The notes below the pieces were generated by a model. The model was not told where the DNA came from and made no database searches. It saw only the letters and a program-made list of their open reading frames with translations. Shown here one piece after another: positions 46,865 to 56,085 of a DNA stretch of 64,000 nt; position 1 is the first letter of the stretch; the number at the start of each line of letters is the position of its first letter. Source of the DNA: a virus; the IMG/VR virus record IMGVR_UViG_3300005253_000050, positions 29,601 through 93,600 of that record; one strand, given 5' to 3'. Made by a program: the position numbers and the translations under genes.

Positions 46865-49072
46865 ATGACCGATTTTCTGGCGTCAGATGTAATCATCGAC
46901 GAAAAGCCCCCGGCAGCGATCACTGCCCCAACGCTAGCCACGGCGGTCGTCGGCATGGTTGGAGTCACCGAGCGCGGCCCGTATGGGGCGACGCTCGTCA
47001 CCAGCTGGGACGAGTACCTGGAAAAGTTCGGCGGGTTCACGGCGAACACGGATCTCACGATCGCCGCGTACTTCTTCTTCAAAAACTGCGGCCGTGGCTT
47101 CCTGTGGATCTCCAGGACTTGCCACTACACGGATCCGGCTGACGCGAGTTCCAAGACCTCCGCAGCGGCCTCCAAGGCGATCACTACCACGGGCGCGGCG
47201 ACCCAGGGGTCTGTGCAGTCCGGGAACACAGAGACGTTCGATCTGGTTCCTGGTGATACCCTCGAGCTGAAGGTGGACGGCGCCGGCGCGCAGACCGCGA
47301 CCTTCGATGCGGCGGCCGCTTCTCGTTCCGGGGGCACCGGATCCTATCCCACTGGCTGGGGCGGCGGCGAGACCCTGCTGCTGAAAATCGATGGTGGGAT
47401 TGTCCAGACCATCACTTTTTCGGCTGCGGCCAGCTTGGTCGGAGATGTGATCGACGAAATCAACGCCCAGCTCGTCGGTGGTTTCGCCGATGAAGACGGT
47501 GGAGAGGTGCGGATCACCTCCGACCGGAAGGGCACCGGATCCTATGTGGAGATCACGGGCGGAACCGGCCGGGCCGACATCGACATGGACGTCGGAGTCA
47601 CGCAGGGAACCGGAGACGTGTCGAACATCGACGCGGTGACCGCGGCCGAGGCCAAGACGATCATCGAGGCCGACACCACCGCCACAGTCACGCTCGACGC
47701 TGGCGGGGAGATCACGATCAAAACCCCGACCGTCGGCGCCGGCGGGAGCATCCAGGTGGATGCGAGCTCCACGGCCGATGACGCGGCGAAGTTCGATCTC
47801 GACAACAGCGTGCACGCTGGATCCGCTGCGGGCCCGGGCACCACCGGCACCGCCACCGCGTACAGCGACGGCGCGTGGGCCAACAGCGCGGTCGTCAGGA
47901 TCGCGGCCGCGACAAGCGGGGACTCCGACGAGTTCAACCTGCAGGTGCTCGAGGGCGGCGTGGTGAAGGAGACCTTCTATTCCCTTTCCACCGTCGTGGC
48001 GAACACGAACTACTGGCTGACCGTGGTCAACCACCTGCAGACCGGATCGATCCGAATCATCCTCAGCGACGCCCTCACCGGCGTCCCACCGAACAACCGC
48101 CCCACGAACGGGGACTACGCCCTCACCGGAGGCAGCGACGGCCTGGCGGGAATCATCGACGCGGACTACCAGGGCGACACCGTGGGCAAGACCGGGATCT
48201 ACGCTCTGGACGTGGTCGACGACCTGACCATCCTCGCCGTCCCCGGCAGAGCCACCTCGAACGTCCACAACGAGATGGTCACCTACTCCCAGACCACCCG
48301 CGCCGGCCAGGTGTTCGCCATCCTGGATCCGCCCGCCGCCCAGACGGCGCTGCAGATTCGTACCTACGTGCGGACCACGGCGAGCCTCTACGGCTTGTCG
48401 GAGCACGCCGCCATCTACTGGCCGCAGGTCAACATCCAGAACCCGGCGCCGACCGTCTACACGAGCGACGCCGACGGCAACATCACTGTCGCCCCGAGCG
48501 GCGCCATCGCCGGAGTCTACGTCCGCACCGACCGGGACGTCGAAGGCGGCGTCCACAAGGCCCCCTCCGGCACCGTTCGCGGGAAGCTCATCGGAGTGAA
48601 CAAGTTCGAGACCGATACGGTGCTCGACAAGACGACTCGGGACATCGTGTTCCCGAGCAACATCAACCCGCTGACCACCTGGTCGGGGGCATCCCCGCAC
48701 ATCGACGGCCCGAAGTGCCTCAAGACCGACGGGCTGTTCGCTAGCGTCGGGGAGCGGCGGGGCATGAGCCACATCGAGCGGCTGATCAAGCTCACCGTTC
48801 GGAACAACGTCCACGACGACAACACCCCGGAGCTGCGCGACCTGCTCACCCGCACGTGTCGGGGCATCCTGAAGGCCGAGATGGACGTGGGCGCGTTCAA
48901 AACCAAGATCCCGGCGACGGCGTTCTTCGTGGACTTCGGGGACGCGCTCAACACCGCGGACGTCATCGCGGCCAACAAGCTCAAGGGCAAGATCGGCGTC
49001 AACAAAGCCAAGCCCGTCTACTGGATCATCATCGAGATCAGTGAGGATCTCGAGCTGGCTGCGGCGGCATAA
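46865..49072 (+). CDS. Contractile tail sheath protein
   Basis: The product has 735 residues, with AAGAGGAGAACCCC before the ATG. The N-terminus has the sheath signature TAVVGMVGVTERGPYG with SWDEYLEKFGG. The C-terminal 200 residues carry the conserved core: RTDRDVEGGVHKAPSGTVRG, then a SVGERRGMSHIERLI-like run, and PVYWIIIEISEDLE. Sheath subunits wrap around the tube and shorten on firing. At 735 residues it is longer than Mu/P2-type sheaths (about 400-500); residues about 90-330, a Gly/Thr/Asp-rich beta stretch, look like an inserted surface domain. This gene sets the phage as a myovirus. Confidence 0.92.
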   Translation: MTDFLASDVIIDEKPPAAITAPTLATAVVGMVGVTERGPYGATLVTSWDEYLEKFGGFTANTDLTIAAYFFFKNCGRGFLWISRTCHYTDPADASSKTSAAASKAITTTGAATQGSVQSGNTETFDLVPGDTLELKVDGAGAQTATFDAAAASRSGGTGSYPTGWGGGETLLLKIDGGIVQTITFSAAASLVGDVIDEINAQLVGGFADEDGGEVRITSDRKGTGSYVEITGGTGRADIDMDVGVTQGTGDVSNIDAVTAAEAKTIIEADTTATVTLDAGGEITIKTPTVGAGGSIQVDASSTADDAAKFDLDNSVHAGSAAGPGTTGTATAYSDGAWANSAVVRIAAATSGDSDEFNLQVLEGGVVKETFYSLSTVVANTNYWLTVVNHLQTGSIRIILSDALTGVPPNNRPTNGDYALTGGSDGLAGIIDADYQGDTVGKTGIYALDVVDDLTILAVPGRATSNVHNEMVTYSQTTRAGQVFAILDPPAAQTALQIRTYVRTTASLYGLSEHAAIYWPQVNIQNPAPTVYTSDADGNITVAPSGAIAGVYVRTDRDVEGGVHKAPSGTVRGKLIGVNKFETDTVLDKTTRDIVFPSNINPLTTWSGASPHIDGPKCLKTDGLFASVGERRGMSHIERLIKLTVRNNVHDDNTPELRDLLTRTCRGILKAEMDVGAFKTKIPATAFFVDFGDALNTADVIAANKLKGKIGVNKAKPVYWIIIEISEDLELAAAA

Positions 49073-49083
49073 GGAGACATCTC

Positions 49084-49542
49084 ATGGCAGTACAGGGAGC
49101 AGTCAGAACGGTCGAGCTCAAGCACAAATTCCGCTTGCGGCTTGACAACATTACCCGCGCCAGCTGGTCAAAGATGGGCGAGCTGAAAAAGACCATCGCC
49201 GTGATCGAGACTTGGGAGGGCGGATCGAACACTTCCACCAAGACCCCCGGCCGCACCACGGTCGAGCCGGTCGAGCTCACCCGCGTCGCCGGGATGGACG
49301 AGGAGCTGTACACTCAGTTCAAGAAGGCGTCCAACGTGCAGAACGATGCCGGCGAGGTGTCGGACGAGTACAAGATGAACGGCACCATCGAGCAGCTCGG
49401 GCTCGACAACTCTGTGGTCAAGAAGTGGGAAGTCAGAGGGTGCTGGTTCAGCGACTTCAGCACCGGCGAGTGGGACAACGAGGCCGACGAGGGTCGCGCC
49501 CAGGTTGTCACCATGCAGCTGGACGACTGGGACCTGCTCTAG
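49084..49542 (+). CDS. Tail tube protein
   Basis: The product has 152 residues, with AAGGAGACATCTC before the ATG. Its position directly after the sheath, its size, and the strand-rich pattern (FRLRLDNITRASWSKMGEL; TTVEPVELTRVAGMDEELY; NSVVKKWEVRGCWFSDFSTG) match the gp19/FII-type tube family. Hexamers of it stack into the inner tube. It is followed by a small hairpin. Confidence 0.85.
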   Translation: MAVQGAVRTVELKHKFRLRLDNITRASWSKMGELKKTIAVIETWEGGSNTSTKTPGRTTVEPVELTRVAGMDEELYTQFKKASNVQNDAGEVSDEYKMNGTIEQLGLDNSVVKKWEVRGCWFSDFSTGEWDNEADEGRAQVVTMQLDDWDLL

Positions 49543-49568
49543 AGAGATGACCCAACTTTTAATTTTAA

Positions 49569-49583
49569 GGCGCCAATTGCGCC
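49569..49583 (+). other. Small hairpin after the tail tube gene
   Basis: GGCGC-CAATT-GCGCC, a five-base stem with five-base loop, lies in an A/T-rich gap of 53 bases between tube and chaperone genes. It may set the 3' end of the sheath-tube message or limit expression of the chaperone. Confidence 0.35.
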
Positions 49584-49595
49584 GGGAGCAACCGC

Positions 49596-50450
49596 ATGAA
49601 CACCATCGAAGTCCCATGCCCCTCGGGCATGATCCTGGAGGGCCGAGCGTTCGAGACTGAGGACCTGAAGGTCTTCAACGATAAGCAGCTCTCCAAGCAA
49701 TCTGTCATCACCGGAGAGGCCGCGCTCGCCAATCGATTGGTAGTCCGCGTGGTCGACCGCGGGCCGTACCTGTTCGACGGAACCAAGCCGCCATGGGGAG
49801 AGAATGTCCTGTACGGGGATCTGTTTCTCTTCCTCGTACGATCTCGTGCCTTTGTCCGCGGTGAAAACTACGACTACGACATCCAGTGTCCTGCGACTGG
49901 TTGCCGGAAGATGATTCCCTGGGGGCTTCCGCTCGACAAGATGCCGGTGCAGATGCTGTGCGACGAATCCAAGGAGATGCTTCGCAACAACGAGAATCGA
50001 TGCTCCGTGCACCTGACCGAGTGCGACACGACCGTATATTTCCAGCTCCTCGACGGGAAGGTTCACAAGCGCCAGCGGAGATACACGGCGGACTTCACCG
50101 ATGACATCCACGTGGTCTACGCGGCGCGGCTGGTAGAGGTTGAGGGCGAAGCCCCATCCGACGAAGCCTTCGTCCGTTTCGTAGCCAAGCTCTCTCCTAA
50201 TGATTTCGACCAACTCGAGGACGCGATGGAGGACGCGGACTGCGGGATGGATTCGGCGTTCGACGTCCAGTGCAACGAATGCGAAACCATCTTTGCTGAT
50301 GACCTGGGGATTTCGCCGGGTTTTTTCATCGAAAGCTTCTCGAGGCGGCGGAAGCGGAAGCGTCGGGAGAAGTGGACCGCCCGGAAGAAGGTCTCCCACG
50401 CTGGTGCGAGTTCTTCGGGTTCGACGGATTCGCCGGAGACGGCTTCCTAA
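49596..50450 (+). CDS. Tail assembly chaperone, zero-frame product
   Basis: The product has 284 residues, with GGGAGCAACCGC before the ATG. A Cys-containing module (IQCPATGCRKMIPWGLPLDKM, around residues 97-117) and a second (DVQCNECETIFADDLGI, around 224-240) give a zinc-ribbon-like protein as seen in T4-type/myovirus chaperones. At residue 242 the mRNA reads GGT TTT TTC, a -1 slippery site. Beyond it the zero frame becomes basic and low-complexity (SRRRKRKRREKW), as expected for a shortened frame. It should bind the tape measure during tail assembly. Confidence 0.78.
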   Translation: MNTIEVPCPSGMILEGRAFETEDLKVFNDKQLSKQSVITGEAALANRLVVRVVDRGPYLFDGTKPPWGENVLYGDLFLFLVRSRAFVRGENYDYDIQCPATGCRKMIPWGLPLDKMPVQMLCDESKEMLRNNENRCSVHLTECDTTVYFQLLDGKVHKRQRRYTADFTDDIHVVYAARLVEVEGEAPSDEAFVRFVAKLSPNDFDQLEDAMEDADCGMDSAFDVQCNECETIFADDLGISPGFFIESFSRRRKRKRREKWTARKKVSHAGASSSGSTDSPETAS

Positions 50451-50596
50451 ACGCCAAGGAGGTGCTGATGCAGCAAATTCCAGGCACATTTTCGATGTCC
50501 TGGTCTGAAATTCAGCGCCTTGATCTCCACACGTTCGAGCGTCTGCTCTCGGACAAGGTCAAGATGATCAAACAGATCACCAAGGGGAACCGGTAG
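50318..50596 (+). CDS. Frameshifted C-terminal part of the tail assembly chaperone (-1)
   Basis: The slippery run GGGTTTTTTC (50318-50327) contains both G GGT TTT and T TTT TTC heptamers in the zero frame. The -1 frame is open from 50303 to the TAG at 50594-50596, directly before the tape measure ATG. It encodes an acidic, folded-looking end: FHRKLLEAAEAEASG, then WCEFFGFDGFAGD, then SMSWSEIQRLDLHTFERLL. The fusion would have about 333 residues. This is the G/GT arrangement of tailed phages. An internal ATG at 50468 could also give a short separate product. Confidence 0.75.
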   Translation, partial: GFFHRKLLEAAEAEASGEVDRPEEGLPRWCEFFGFDGFAGDGFLNAKEVLMQQIPGTFSMSWSEIQRLDLHTFERLLSDKVKMIKQITKGNR

Positions 50597-53356
50597 ATGG
50601 CTCTAAGCGGCATGGGTCTCGGTTTCGAGTTCTTCGCACGGGACCGGAACGCTACGTCGACCATGCGGAAGATCCGCAAGGAGACGAAGAAGACATCTGA
50701 GTCCGTCCAGGAGCTAGAGCGCAAACAGAAGGCATCCGCCCAGCAGTCGGCCCGCCGGGGCGCCGCGATGGTGGCTGGTGGGGTTGGGGTCCTGGCGGTC
50801 GTGAACAAGGCGACCAAGGCGTTCGGAGAGTTCGAGTTCGTTCTTGCCTCTGCTGCGGGCAAGATGGTCGACGGGACTGAGAACCTCAAGGCACTCCGAA
50901 AGGCCGCGCTCGAGGCAGGAAAACTCACCCAGTTTGATCCACAGGAGGCAGCCCAAGGGCTGGCCGAACTTGGCTCCCAGGGACTATCAGCCAAGGAGTC
51001 CATCAAGGCACTTCGACCTGTCCTAGATCTCGCTGCAGCGTCGATGGGTCAACTCGGAGTAGGTGACGCAGCGACGGTCGCCATGGCCGCCCTGAATGCC
51101 TTCGGTAAGACCGTCGATGATCTGCCTGACGTCGTCGACAAGCTCACTGTGGTTAGCGACTCAAGTGCCTTTCAGATGCGGGACTTCCAGGTCGCGATCT
51201 CCCAGGCGTCAGCCCAAGCAAAGGCCGCCGATCAGTCGTTCGAGTCCATGCTGTCGATGCTTGGTCTACTAAAGGACGCTGGCAACGAGGCATCCTCCGC
51301 TGCAACATCATACCGCGAGTCCCTCCGTCGCGTGGCTGGCGACAAGAGATCCATCAAGGCAATGAAGGATCTCGGGGTCAGCTCGGTTGACTCCAAGGGT
51401 CAGATGAAAGACCTCGCCGACATCGTCGCGGAACTGCATCCAAGACTTGGCAAGCTCGGCGTCCAGCAGCGCAACCTCGCACTAAAGACCATCTTCGGCG
51501 TCCGAGGGATGAAGACGTACAACGCTCTCATCGCGTCTTATGAGAAGCAACTCAAGAAGGGTGTAGCAACGGCCGGGGATTACACGAAGGGCCACCAGAT
51601 TCTGATGGATCGCCTTGGCACCGCCCACGGCGCGGCAGCGAAGAAAATAGACATCGCGCTGAAAACAGTGGGCGGCCAGTACAAGCTCATGGGTGGATCG
51701 TGGAAGACGGTTGTGATCCAGTTCGGTAGTGTGTTTGCCAAGCAGATGCTGCCTATTTTAAAGGCGCTGACTGCGGCCATGAACTGGGTAGTGAAGGCGA
51801 TCGACGAAATGTCGCCCACTATGAAGACGGCCGCTGGTTTTACGGTCGTCTTCGGCGCGGCCCTGGTCACTATCATTGGTGCGCTCAAGGTGCTCCGAGG
51901 CTTGATGCTGATGATGTCCATCGGCCGCCTGGCCGGCCGCTTCGTTGCGGGCCAGACGGCCATGGCCACGTCAACTACTGCGACCACCGCCGCGGTAACA
52001 GCCCAAAATACAGCGATGGCCACGTCAACGACGCGCATGGGACGGTTCGCTGCCGGCGCAAAAAACATAGCAGGGACCGCGGCAGCAAATGCGGGAATGC
52101 TTACTTTGGCCGCAGCAGCAGCCGTCGGGTTTGGGGCAGCAATAAGCGATGCGCTGATTACAAATGTGGCAGGTGCATCGGACAGGCTTCAGACGGCCGA
52201 AGATAAACTGGTGAGATTTAGACTCTCTTACCGGCACTTCAATCGCACCATCCGCCGCAGCTCTGACTTTATGAGTACCTTCAATAAGAAACTGCGAAAC
52301 CAAACAGGTCTAATGGTGAAAGCGGCATCCGTGAGCACCAAGGCCGCGGAAAAAGCCACTTTCAAAATAACCTCAACAATTGGACGGCTTTCACTTGACC
52401 GAAAAAAGGCGATGATAGGGCTGATCAGTGCCGTGAACAAGAGTGACATCAAGGCAGCTACCAAATTCCGCAAAACAATCTTCGAGACCGAGAGCAAAAT
52501 ATCAGCTCTTACGTTGGGAAAGATCCACATTCAGGCAGCGCAGTACAAACGAGGGATTCGGCACGTAAAAGACCAGGCCACCTTTGAACACCGGATGAAA
52601 ACAATCCTGTTGTCCGACGTTATGAAGCAGCAGAAGGTGGAAACCAAGTTTGCAGAAAAACGAAAATCCCTAGAGGCTGGGATAGCGGCAATCAAAGATC
52701 CAGTCGAGCAGAAAAGAGTACAATCGAAGGCGACCGCTGTCTGGAAAAAACAGCAAGCACAGATTGATGCCGGCAGGAAAAAAATCACCGACTTCGCGCG
52801 CCGGGGCGGAGCACTTCCAAAGGGTCCATCTTCTCCAGCCGACTGGAGCAAGGTGGTGAACCAAGCCTCAAAAACAGTGAGTGGGACTGCTGCCGCTGGA
52901 GACCGCCTAAGACTCAGCCTGAGGCAGATCCAGATAGGATACAAGGGCGGCGCGATACCAAACGCCACCCCTCGCCGCGTCGGCGCGTTTGGAGAGATTC
53001 ACGAGGCGGCATGGCGTTCCTATGGCAAGGGTGGTCAGTACGCATCTGGCCAACGATCAAACTATGAAGCGGCACTAAAGGCCGGGACGGCGCCTGCTTT
53101 AAAGCGGCAGCCCATCGGAGCCACTCGTGGTGGATACCAGGACCTACAGGACTGGGCGTCAAAATGGACCGGTGGCTTGATAGAGTCTGAAAAACATGAC
53201 CTCACAGATGCAATCCGGGATGCGTACAAAGAGGCCAAGGTCCAGCTCGACATCACCATCAACCCCGGGGACAACGAAGCAACCGTGAAGACCAAGACTA
53301 CCGCCCGTGGTGGCGGCCGGTTCAAGCCCACGGTTCGCTCATCGGGTGGGAAATGA
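50597..53356 (+). CDS. Tape measure protein
   Basis: The product has 919 residues, starting at the base after the frameshift frame's stop. It has a long helical N-terminal coiled coil (TMRKIRKETKKTSESVQELE), the TP901-like core (LGSQGLSAKESIKALRPVLD; SSAFQMRDFQVAISQAS; LGVSSVDSKGQMKDLADIV) and hydrophobic segments near residues 55-70, 410-440 and 497-520. It sets tail length and is released into the host envelope. The length predicts a tail of medium size (about 0.15 nm per residue, i.e. roughly 140 nm, family-level rule). Confidence 0.9.
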   Translation: MALSGMGLGFEFFARDRNATSTMRKIRKETKKTSESVQELERKQKASAQQSARRGAAMVAGGVGVLAVVNKATKAFGEFEFVLASAAGKMVDGTENLKALRKAALEAGKLTQFDPQEAAQGLAELGSQGLSAKESIKALRPVLDLAAASMGQLGVGDAATVAMAALNAFGKTVDDLPDVVDKLTVVSDSSAFQMRDFQVAISQASAQAKAADQSFESMLSMLGLLKDAGNEASSAATSYRESLRRVAGDKRSIKAMKDLGVSSVDSKGQMKDLADIVAELHPRLGKLGVQQRNLALKTIFGVRGMKTYNALIASYEKQLKKGVATAGDYTKGHQILMDRLGTAHGAAAKKIDIALKTVGGQYKLMGGSWKTVVIQFGSVFAKQMLPILKALTAAMNWVVKAIDEMSPTMKTAAGFTVVFGAALVTIIGALKVLRGLMLMMSIGRLAGRFVAGQTAMATSTTATTAAVTAQNTAMATSTTRMGRFAAGAKNIAGTAAANAGMLTLAAAAAVGFGAAISDALITNVAGASDRLQTAEDKLVRFRLSYRHFNRTIRRSSDFMSTFNKKLRNQTGLMVKAASVSTKAAEKATFKITSTIGRLSLDRKKAMIGLISAVNKSDIKAATKFRKTIFETESKISALTLGKIHIQAAQYKRGIRHVKDQATFEHRMKTILLSDVMKQQKVETKFAEKRKSLEAGIAAIKDPVEQKRVQSKATAVWKKQQAQIDAGRKKITDFARRGGALPKGPSSPADWSKVVNQASKTVSGTAAAGDRLRLSLRQIQIGYKGGAIPNATPRRVGAFGEIHEAAWRSYGKGGQYASGQRSNYEAALKAGTAPALKRQPIGATRGGYQDLQDWASKWTGGLIESEKHDLTDAIRDAYKEAKVQLDITINPGDNEATVKTKTTARGGGRFKPTVRSSGGK

Positions 53357-53916
53357 GCTTCGCGAGCGGACCCAAGGTGCGCGGAGCACTGATCAACGAG
53401 GACACCGGCGAGGCGCAGGGTTTCATGTTCAACCCTCGCCAGCTCGTGGCTTCGATCCAGGTCAACTGGGACAAGGCCCCTGGCATCGGCGCCAGCTTTG
53501 AGCGCCTCGGATACAGGAACACCTCAAATCCAGAGTTCAACCTGACTCTGCTCCACAACCTGACGGCGTGGATCGCCCGCACTCGAAAACCAGGAGAGAC
53601 AATTAACGCCACCAGCGCGGCAGAAATCCGCACTGAATTCGAGCGCCATCGGAATTTCCTGATCGCCCTGTGCTACCCGAGAGGTCGATGGAACGACGTG
53701 CTCCGTCGGTCGCCCCCCACAGCTCTGCTGATGTGGCCCGGGTATCTTGCCATCCGAGTGGTGATCAATTCGCTGCAGCTCACTGACAAGGATTTCAACG
53801 AGAAATCCAAGCCGATTGTGTTCGAGGCCGCGTGCGTTTTCCAGGAGCACAGGATCTACAGGCTCACGTCTGCGGACGCGTATCGCAAAGGCTTCATGCG
53901 AGCGGAGCAGGGATGA
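53353..53916 (+). CDS. Tube-initiator/baseplate hub protein (LysM-family precursor type)
   Basis: The product has 187 residues, ATGA overlap with the tape measure. The pattern GFMFNPRQLVASIQVNWDKA, YRNTSNPEFNLTLLHN, and RRSPPTALLMWPGYLAIRVVIN matches the N-terminal part of gp53/gp54/Afp7-type contractile-system proteins (F.FNP opening, NW, and RRSPP..L.WP motif). Together with the next gene it would make the tube start complex at the baseplate. Confidence 0.7.
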   Translation: MSFASGPKVRGALINEDTGEAQGFMFNPRQLVASIQVNWDKAPGIGASFERLGYRNTSNPEFNLTLLHNLTAWIARTRKPGETINATSAAEIRTEFERHRNFLIALCYPRGRWNDVLRRSPPTALLMWPGYLAIRVVINSLQLTDKDFNEKSKPIVFEAACVFQEHRIYRLTSADAYRKGFMRAEQG

Positions 53917-53917
53917 C

Positions 53918-54259
53918 ATGCAAAGAATCCCTGAATCCAGATACTACACCGCCGAGCCCTACACGGCTTGGAACGGCACAATTTTGCTCTCCGAGTATGA
54001 GCCGTTTCGTTACGTCGACCGCGACGACAACATCGTTCACGCTGCCACCGAAGGGGATTCCTGGTTCACCCTGGCGCAGATGTACTACTGGATGATCTCG
54101 ATCCGGGCGGCCGGGCTGTATTGGATCGGCTGCGACTTCCAGCCAGTTCCGGTGGTGGACCCAACGCTTGCAATCCAAGGCGGGACAACGATCATCCTCC
54201 CGAGTGCGGCCGTCGTCCGCAGTGAAATCCTCGGGCTCCGGCCGGAGGTCTTCGTGTGA
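53918..54259 (+). CDS. LysM-like baseplate protein
   Basis: The product has 113 residues, ATG one base after the previous stop. The stretch AATEGDSWFTLAQMYYW...PVPVVDPTLAIQGGTTIILPSAAVV has the shape of a LysM-type baseplate protein (GDSW..LA...Y, NP...DP, PGT.I.IP). In related systems (XkdP/Afp7) this domain follows the protein encoded just upstream, here split into two genes. It should anchor the tube base. Confidence 0.68.
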   Translation: MQRIPESRYYTAEPYTAWNGTILLSEYEPFRYVDRDDNIVHAATEGDSWFTLAQMYYWMISIRAAGLYWIGCDFQPVPVVDPTLAIQGGTTIILPSAAVVRSEILGLRPEVFV

Positions 54260-55521
54260 TCGGTATCATTCGAGAGCCTCCAGCCGGGGTGGACCACTCG
54301 GCTCACGCCACATCGAGCTCGCCGCCGGTCGATCTCCTTTCGCCGCACTACTACGTGCAGGTCCGGCAGATCAACGGGACCTGGACCAACATCACCGACC
54401 GGGTTCTGGACGTCAACCACAGGGACAAGGGCGGTGGCGGAACAACGTCGCGCGTCGAGATCCCCATCAATAACTTCGACGACTGGGCCCTGAGAGAGGA
54501 GCCGATCCTCCGCAAGGGCGCCAGGTACCTCGTCTCGTACGGATACCCCGGACGGATGCGGGAGCCGGGCGAGTTCATCGCCAAAGAGCACAAGGGCGAT
54601 TCCAAGACCATCACCGTGACGGCCTACGAGAGGAAGCGAGCGAAGCGGTCACGCAGTCCGAAGTCCCGCACCTGGTATGACAAGACGAGATCCGAGGTCG
54701 CCCGCGAGGTGCTGTCTGGCCACGGCCTGGATCCGCGGATGCTCCACATCACAGAAACCGTTGAGCGACTGGTGTCGATCACACAGGCCAAGGAGCACGC
54801 GTGGGAATTCGCGGAGTACCTGGCGCGGCTCGAAGGTTTCGAGTTGTGGGCTGACGAGGGCGGGATCTACTGGAAAGAGCCCGAGCGGTCAAAGCCGCCG
54901 GCGCACATGTTTCGGTATGTGCGTGGGGTCGTTGGTGTTGGCATCATCAAGGACTACTCGATCGACTCCTTTGGCGCTGGGGTTCCGGGGAAGGTGGTGC
55001 TGTACGGCCGCGACCCGCACACGAAGCGGGCGTATCGTGTTGAGGGCAGCGACGCCTCGACCAAGGGTCTGGTGGAACTCGTAGACAGCGACGACATCAA
55101 GACTGTTGCGGAAGGCGATCGATACGACGACGGCGATACTGGATATGAGATCGAACGGAACATCGGATCGCGCACCGAGCGCGAGGCGCAGCTCACTGCA
55201 GACTCGCTCTACAAGGATTACAAATACAACGCGCTCAAGCTCAACCTGACGATCTTTCTTGAGCCGTCGCTTCGCACGTTCACGAACGTTCTGGTGTGGG
55301 GCCTGAACCCCTCGCTCGACGGAATCTACTCGCTGCGAAATCTATCCAACAGGGTGGGCGCCAAGGAGTCCATCCTCGAGTTGCGCCGGGCAGGAAGAAA
55401 GAAGACCAGTGGCACTGGAGCCGATGCGGCACTTGAGAACGCACTGAGGGCGTTCTTGGGCGTGACCTCGAACATCATCCCGCTCAAAAAACTGATGACA
55501 TTCATCAAGACACAGAAGTAG
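54256..55521 (+). CDS. Baseplate hub protein (gpD/XkdQ-like)
   Basis: A GTG at 54256 overlaps the previous stop (GTGA); the product has 421 residues. The order fits the late-control-D family: YYVQVRQINGTWTNITDRVL..., KGARYLVSYGYPGRMREPGEF, then EFAEYLARLEGFELWADEGGIYWKEP (the LAxxxGxxxWxxxG motif typical of the family), and a C-terminal beta barrel. It forms the trimeric hub to which spike and tube bind. Confidence 0.85.
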   Translation: MIGIIREPPAGVDHSAHATSSSPPVDLLSPHYYVQVRQINGTWTNITDRVLDVNHRDKGGGGTTSRVEIPINNFDDWALREEPILRKGARYLVSYGYPGRMREPGEFIAKEHKGDSKTITVTAYERKRAKRSRSPKSRTWYDKTRSEVAREVLSGHGLDPRMLHITETVERLVSITQAKEHAWEFAEYLARLEGFELWADEGGIYWKEPERSKPPAHMFRYVRGVVGVGIIKDYSIDSFGAGVPGKVVLYGRDPHTKRAYRVEGSDASTKGLVELVDSDDIKTVAEGDRYDDGDTGYEIERNIGSRTEREAQLTADSLYKDYKYNALKLNLTIFLEPSLRTFTNVLVWGLNPSLDGIYSLRNLSNRVGAKESILELRRAGRKKTSGTGADAALENALRAFLGVTSNIIPLKKLMTFIKTQK

Positions 55522-55527
55522 CGAACA

Positions 55528-56085
55528 ATGTCCGAGCGAACCCTAGATTATGCATTCCCTGCACCGTGGCCATACGAGGGCACGGTGATAGCCCGCCGCT
55601 CGGATGGCTGGGTGAGGGTCCGCATCGACGGCGATCTCGACGAATCAGCGTGGTTTCCCGTGGTCGGCCTGCCGGCCAGCGGGAAGTCGGATCACGGCGC
55701 CGCCATCGTGCCTCCTGTCGGCGCCCTGGCTGTGATTGTGTTCATTTCTGGTGACCGTGAGTCGGGGCGGGTGATCGGCGCGCACTACGGCGACGACGAG
55801 ATGCCTGCAGGGACGGTGATTACCGAGGACGGCGACAAGATCGTCTGGCGTGACGGCAGGGTTCAGATTGAGATCGACGGCCGGGCGGGCTCCACGGGGG
55901 TGAAGATCAAGGACCAGGCCGCCGACGGTGCCGGGGTGCTGCTCGATGTCAATATCGCAGATCGCTCAGCGGCCCTCAGCGGCGCGCTAGCCGTGTCCAT
56001 CTCCACCACCGGGCTCCTGGCCCTCAGCGGCAGCACGGTGACGATACAGGGGCGGCCCGTCGCGCCCAAGGGGCCGCCCCTATGA
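55528..56085 (+). CDS. Baseplate spike protein (gpV-like OB fold)
   Basis: The product has 185 residues. The N-terminal OB fold is visible (YEGTVIARRSDGWVRVRIDG; PPVGALAVIVFISGDRESGRVIG), followed by a short repeat stalk (WRDGRVQIEIDG, TGVKIKDQA, SISTTGLLALSGS, GRPVAPKGPPL). A beta-helical stalk after an OB fold is the layout of membrane-piercing spikes. The end TIQGRPVAPKG is typical of gpV proteins. It overlaps the next gene by four bases. Confidence 0.82.
   Translation: MSERTLDYAFPAPWPYEGTVIARRSDGWVRVRIDGDLDESAWFPVVGLPASGKSDHGAAIVPPVGALAVIVFISGDRESGRVIGAHYGDDEMPAGTVITEDGDKIVWRDGRVQIEIDGRAGSTGVKIKDQAADGAGVLLDVNIADRSAALSGALAVSISTTGLLALSGSTVTIQGRPVAPKGPPL

Noticed and set aside
46934-48814. 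626-residue minus-strand ORF inside the sheath gene
   Set aside because: It is the antisense shadow of a GC-rich gene with strong codon bias; no RBS, low-complexity Arg/Gly/Asp/Val product, and the sheath on the plus strand is certain.
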